Under the pieces are notes generated by a model that was given only the letters and a program-made list of their open reading frames with translations, made no database searches and was not told the DNA's origin. DNA of 6,601 bases from Dehalococcoidales bacterium (GTDB lineage: Bacteria; Chloroflexota; Dehalococcoidia; Dehalococcoidales; RBG-16-60-22): assembly GCA_030628245.1 (NCBI GenBank), contig DAOVRI010000096.1, positions 1 through 6,601 on the forward strand, in the 5' to 3' direction. This document shows positions 6,122 through 6,601 of this stretch, one piece after another (the first letter of the stretch is position 1; each line of letters begins with the position of its first letter). Position numbers and translations under genes: made by a program.

Positions 6122-6601
6122 TCACATTGTACTGGGCAGGAACAGTGAAACCGCCGGTACCGCTACGAGGAGAGCGACATGTAGGAAATCAGCTATCAAG
6201 AATGGTATCACCCCGCGGAATATGGTGCCAACGGGGACATCGGTTACCGAAGACAGGATAAAGACATTCATCCCCATAGGCGGGGTAATCAGTCCAATCT
6301 CCATCACTCTCACCATGATTACCCCAAACCATATCGGATTAAAATCCAGAGCCAGAATCACAGGGAATATTATCGGGAGGGTGAGGATGATAGAGGCGTA
6401 AATGTCCAGAAAACAACCGAGGATTATGTACATTATTATTATCGCAACCAGAATCCAAATATCGGCTACGGGTAATCCGACGACAAAATCACTTAATAGC
6501 GTAGGCAACCTGCTTACGGCCAGAAAGCGCATCAGCATGAAAGCTCCGACTATCATTAAGACAATCATGGCCGTGATCTGGGCTGTCTCCACGACAGAGC
6601 C
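6122..6601 (-). CDS. TRAP transporter large permease (DctM family), C-terminal part
   Basis: The frame is open to the right edge, giving the last 159 residues of a protein usually about 430 long. It is almost wholly hydrophobic, with membrane segments around ITAMIVLMIVGAFMLMRFL, DIWILVAIIIMYIILGCFLD, ASIILTLPIIFPVILAL, FGVIMVRVMEIGLITPP and FRGVIPFLIADFLHVALL. The stretches LDFNPIWFGVIMV, MEIGLITPPMGMNVFIL and DVPVGTIFRGVIPFLIAD are family hallmarks of DctM. The large permease is the channel subunit of sodium- or proton-driven importers that work with a periplasmic or lipoprotein binding protein and a small DctQ subunit, usually for carboxylates. Those partners would lie to the right, outside the window. 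The gene converges on rdhA across the terminator. A GTG at 6592 is only an internal codon, not the start. Confidence 0.93.
   Translation of the reverse strand, partial: GSVVETAQITAMIVLMIVGAFMLMRFLAVSRLPTLLSDFVVGLPVADIWILVAIIIMYIILGCFLDIYASIILTLPIIFPVILALDFNPIWFGVIMVRVMEIGLITPPMGMNVFILSSVTDVPVGTIFRGVIPFLIADFLHVALLVAVPAVSLFLPSTM

Noticed and set aside
6060..6401. 113-codon plus-strand open frame
   Set aside because: It is antisense to the DctM coding region, starts within the terminator loop, and its translation is basic and unstructured.
1..6601. CRISPR array or tandem repeats
   Set aside because: No regularly spaced direct repeats are seen on either strand.

Overview
The window looks like a chromosomal segment of an uncultured Chloroflexi bacterium, probably Dehalococcoidia. 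The main reason is the clear reductive dehalogenase (RdhA) gene of the Dehalococcoides type. It sits with an acyl-CoA dehydrogenase, a TRAP transporter and serine-recombinase debris at a tRNA gene. Taxonomy is inferred from gene content only.

Left part (1-2352, + strand) reads as ordinary chromosome. It holds the C-terminal end of a DUF1616-like membrane protein, then a directly abutting FAD-dependent geranylgeranyl-reductase-family oxidoreductase. After 47 bases comes an unusual GreA-type transcript cleavage factor that carries an extra N-terminal domain resembling the core-binding (SAM-like) domain of tyrosine recombinases. A plausible sigma70-type promoter lies just before this gene.

Junction (2361-2768): a tRNA-Ala(CGC) with an extended -10 promoter is followed at once, on the minus strand, by the C-terminal remnant of a large serine recombinase. 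The remnant's reading frame runs on through the tRNA in antisense. This is the typical footprint of an element integrated at a tRNA 3' end. The spacer beyond it is A+T-rich and contains a good sigma70 promoter pointing rightward.

Right part (2769-6601): a small HapK/REDY-like alpha-beta-barrel protein and an acyl-CoA dehydrogenase homologue probably form one transcription unit. The dehydrogenase lacks the catalytic glutamate at both known family positions. Then come a possible 38-residue leader ORF and an rdhA gene. RdhA keeps both iron-sulfur motifs, but its Tat signal has been reduced to an RK variant with no hydrophobic region, and no rdhB anchor gene is visible. An intrinsic terminator separates rdhA from a convergent, partial TRAP transporter large permease (DctM) gene on the minus strand.

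The working picture is a metabolic island at tRNA-Ala, comparable in logic to the tmRNA-integrated vinyl chloride reductase islands of Dehalococcoides. Its cargo could import an organic acid (TRAP), act on CoA-linked or halogenated intermediates (acyl-CoA dehydrogenase homologue, HapK-like protein) and reductively dehalogenate in the cytoplasm (RdhA without an export signal). The shared pathway is inference. The individual families, apart from the HapK-like call, are well supported.
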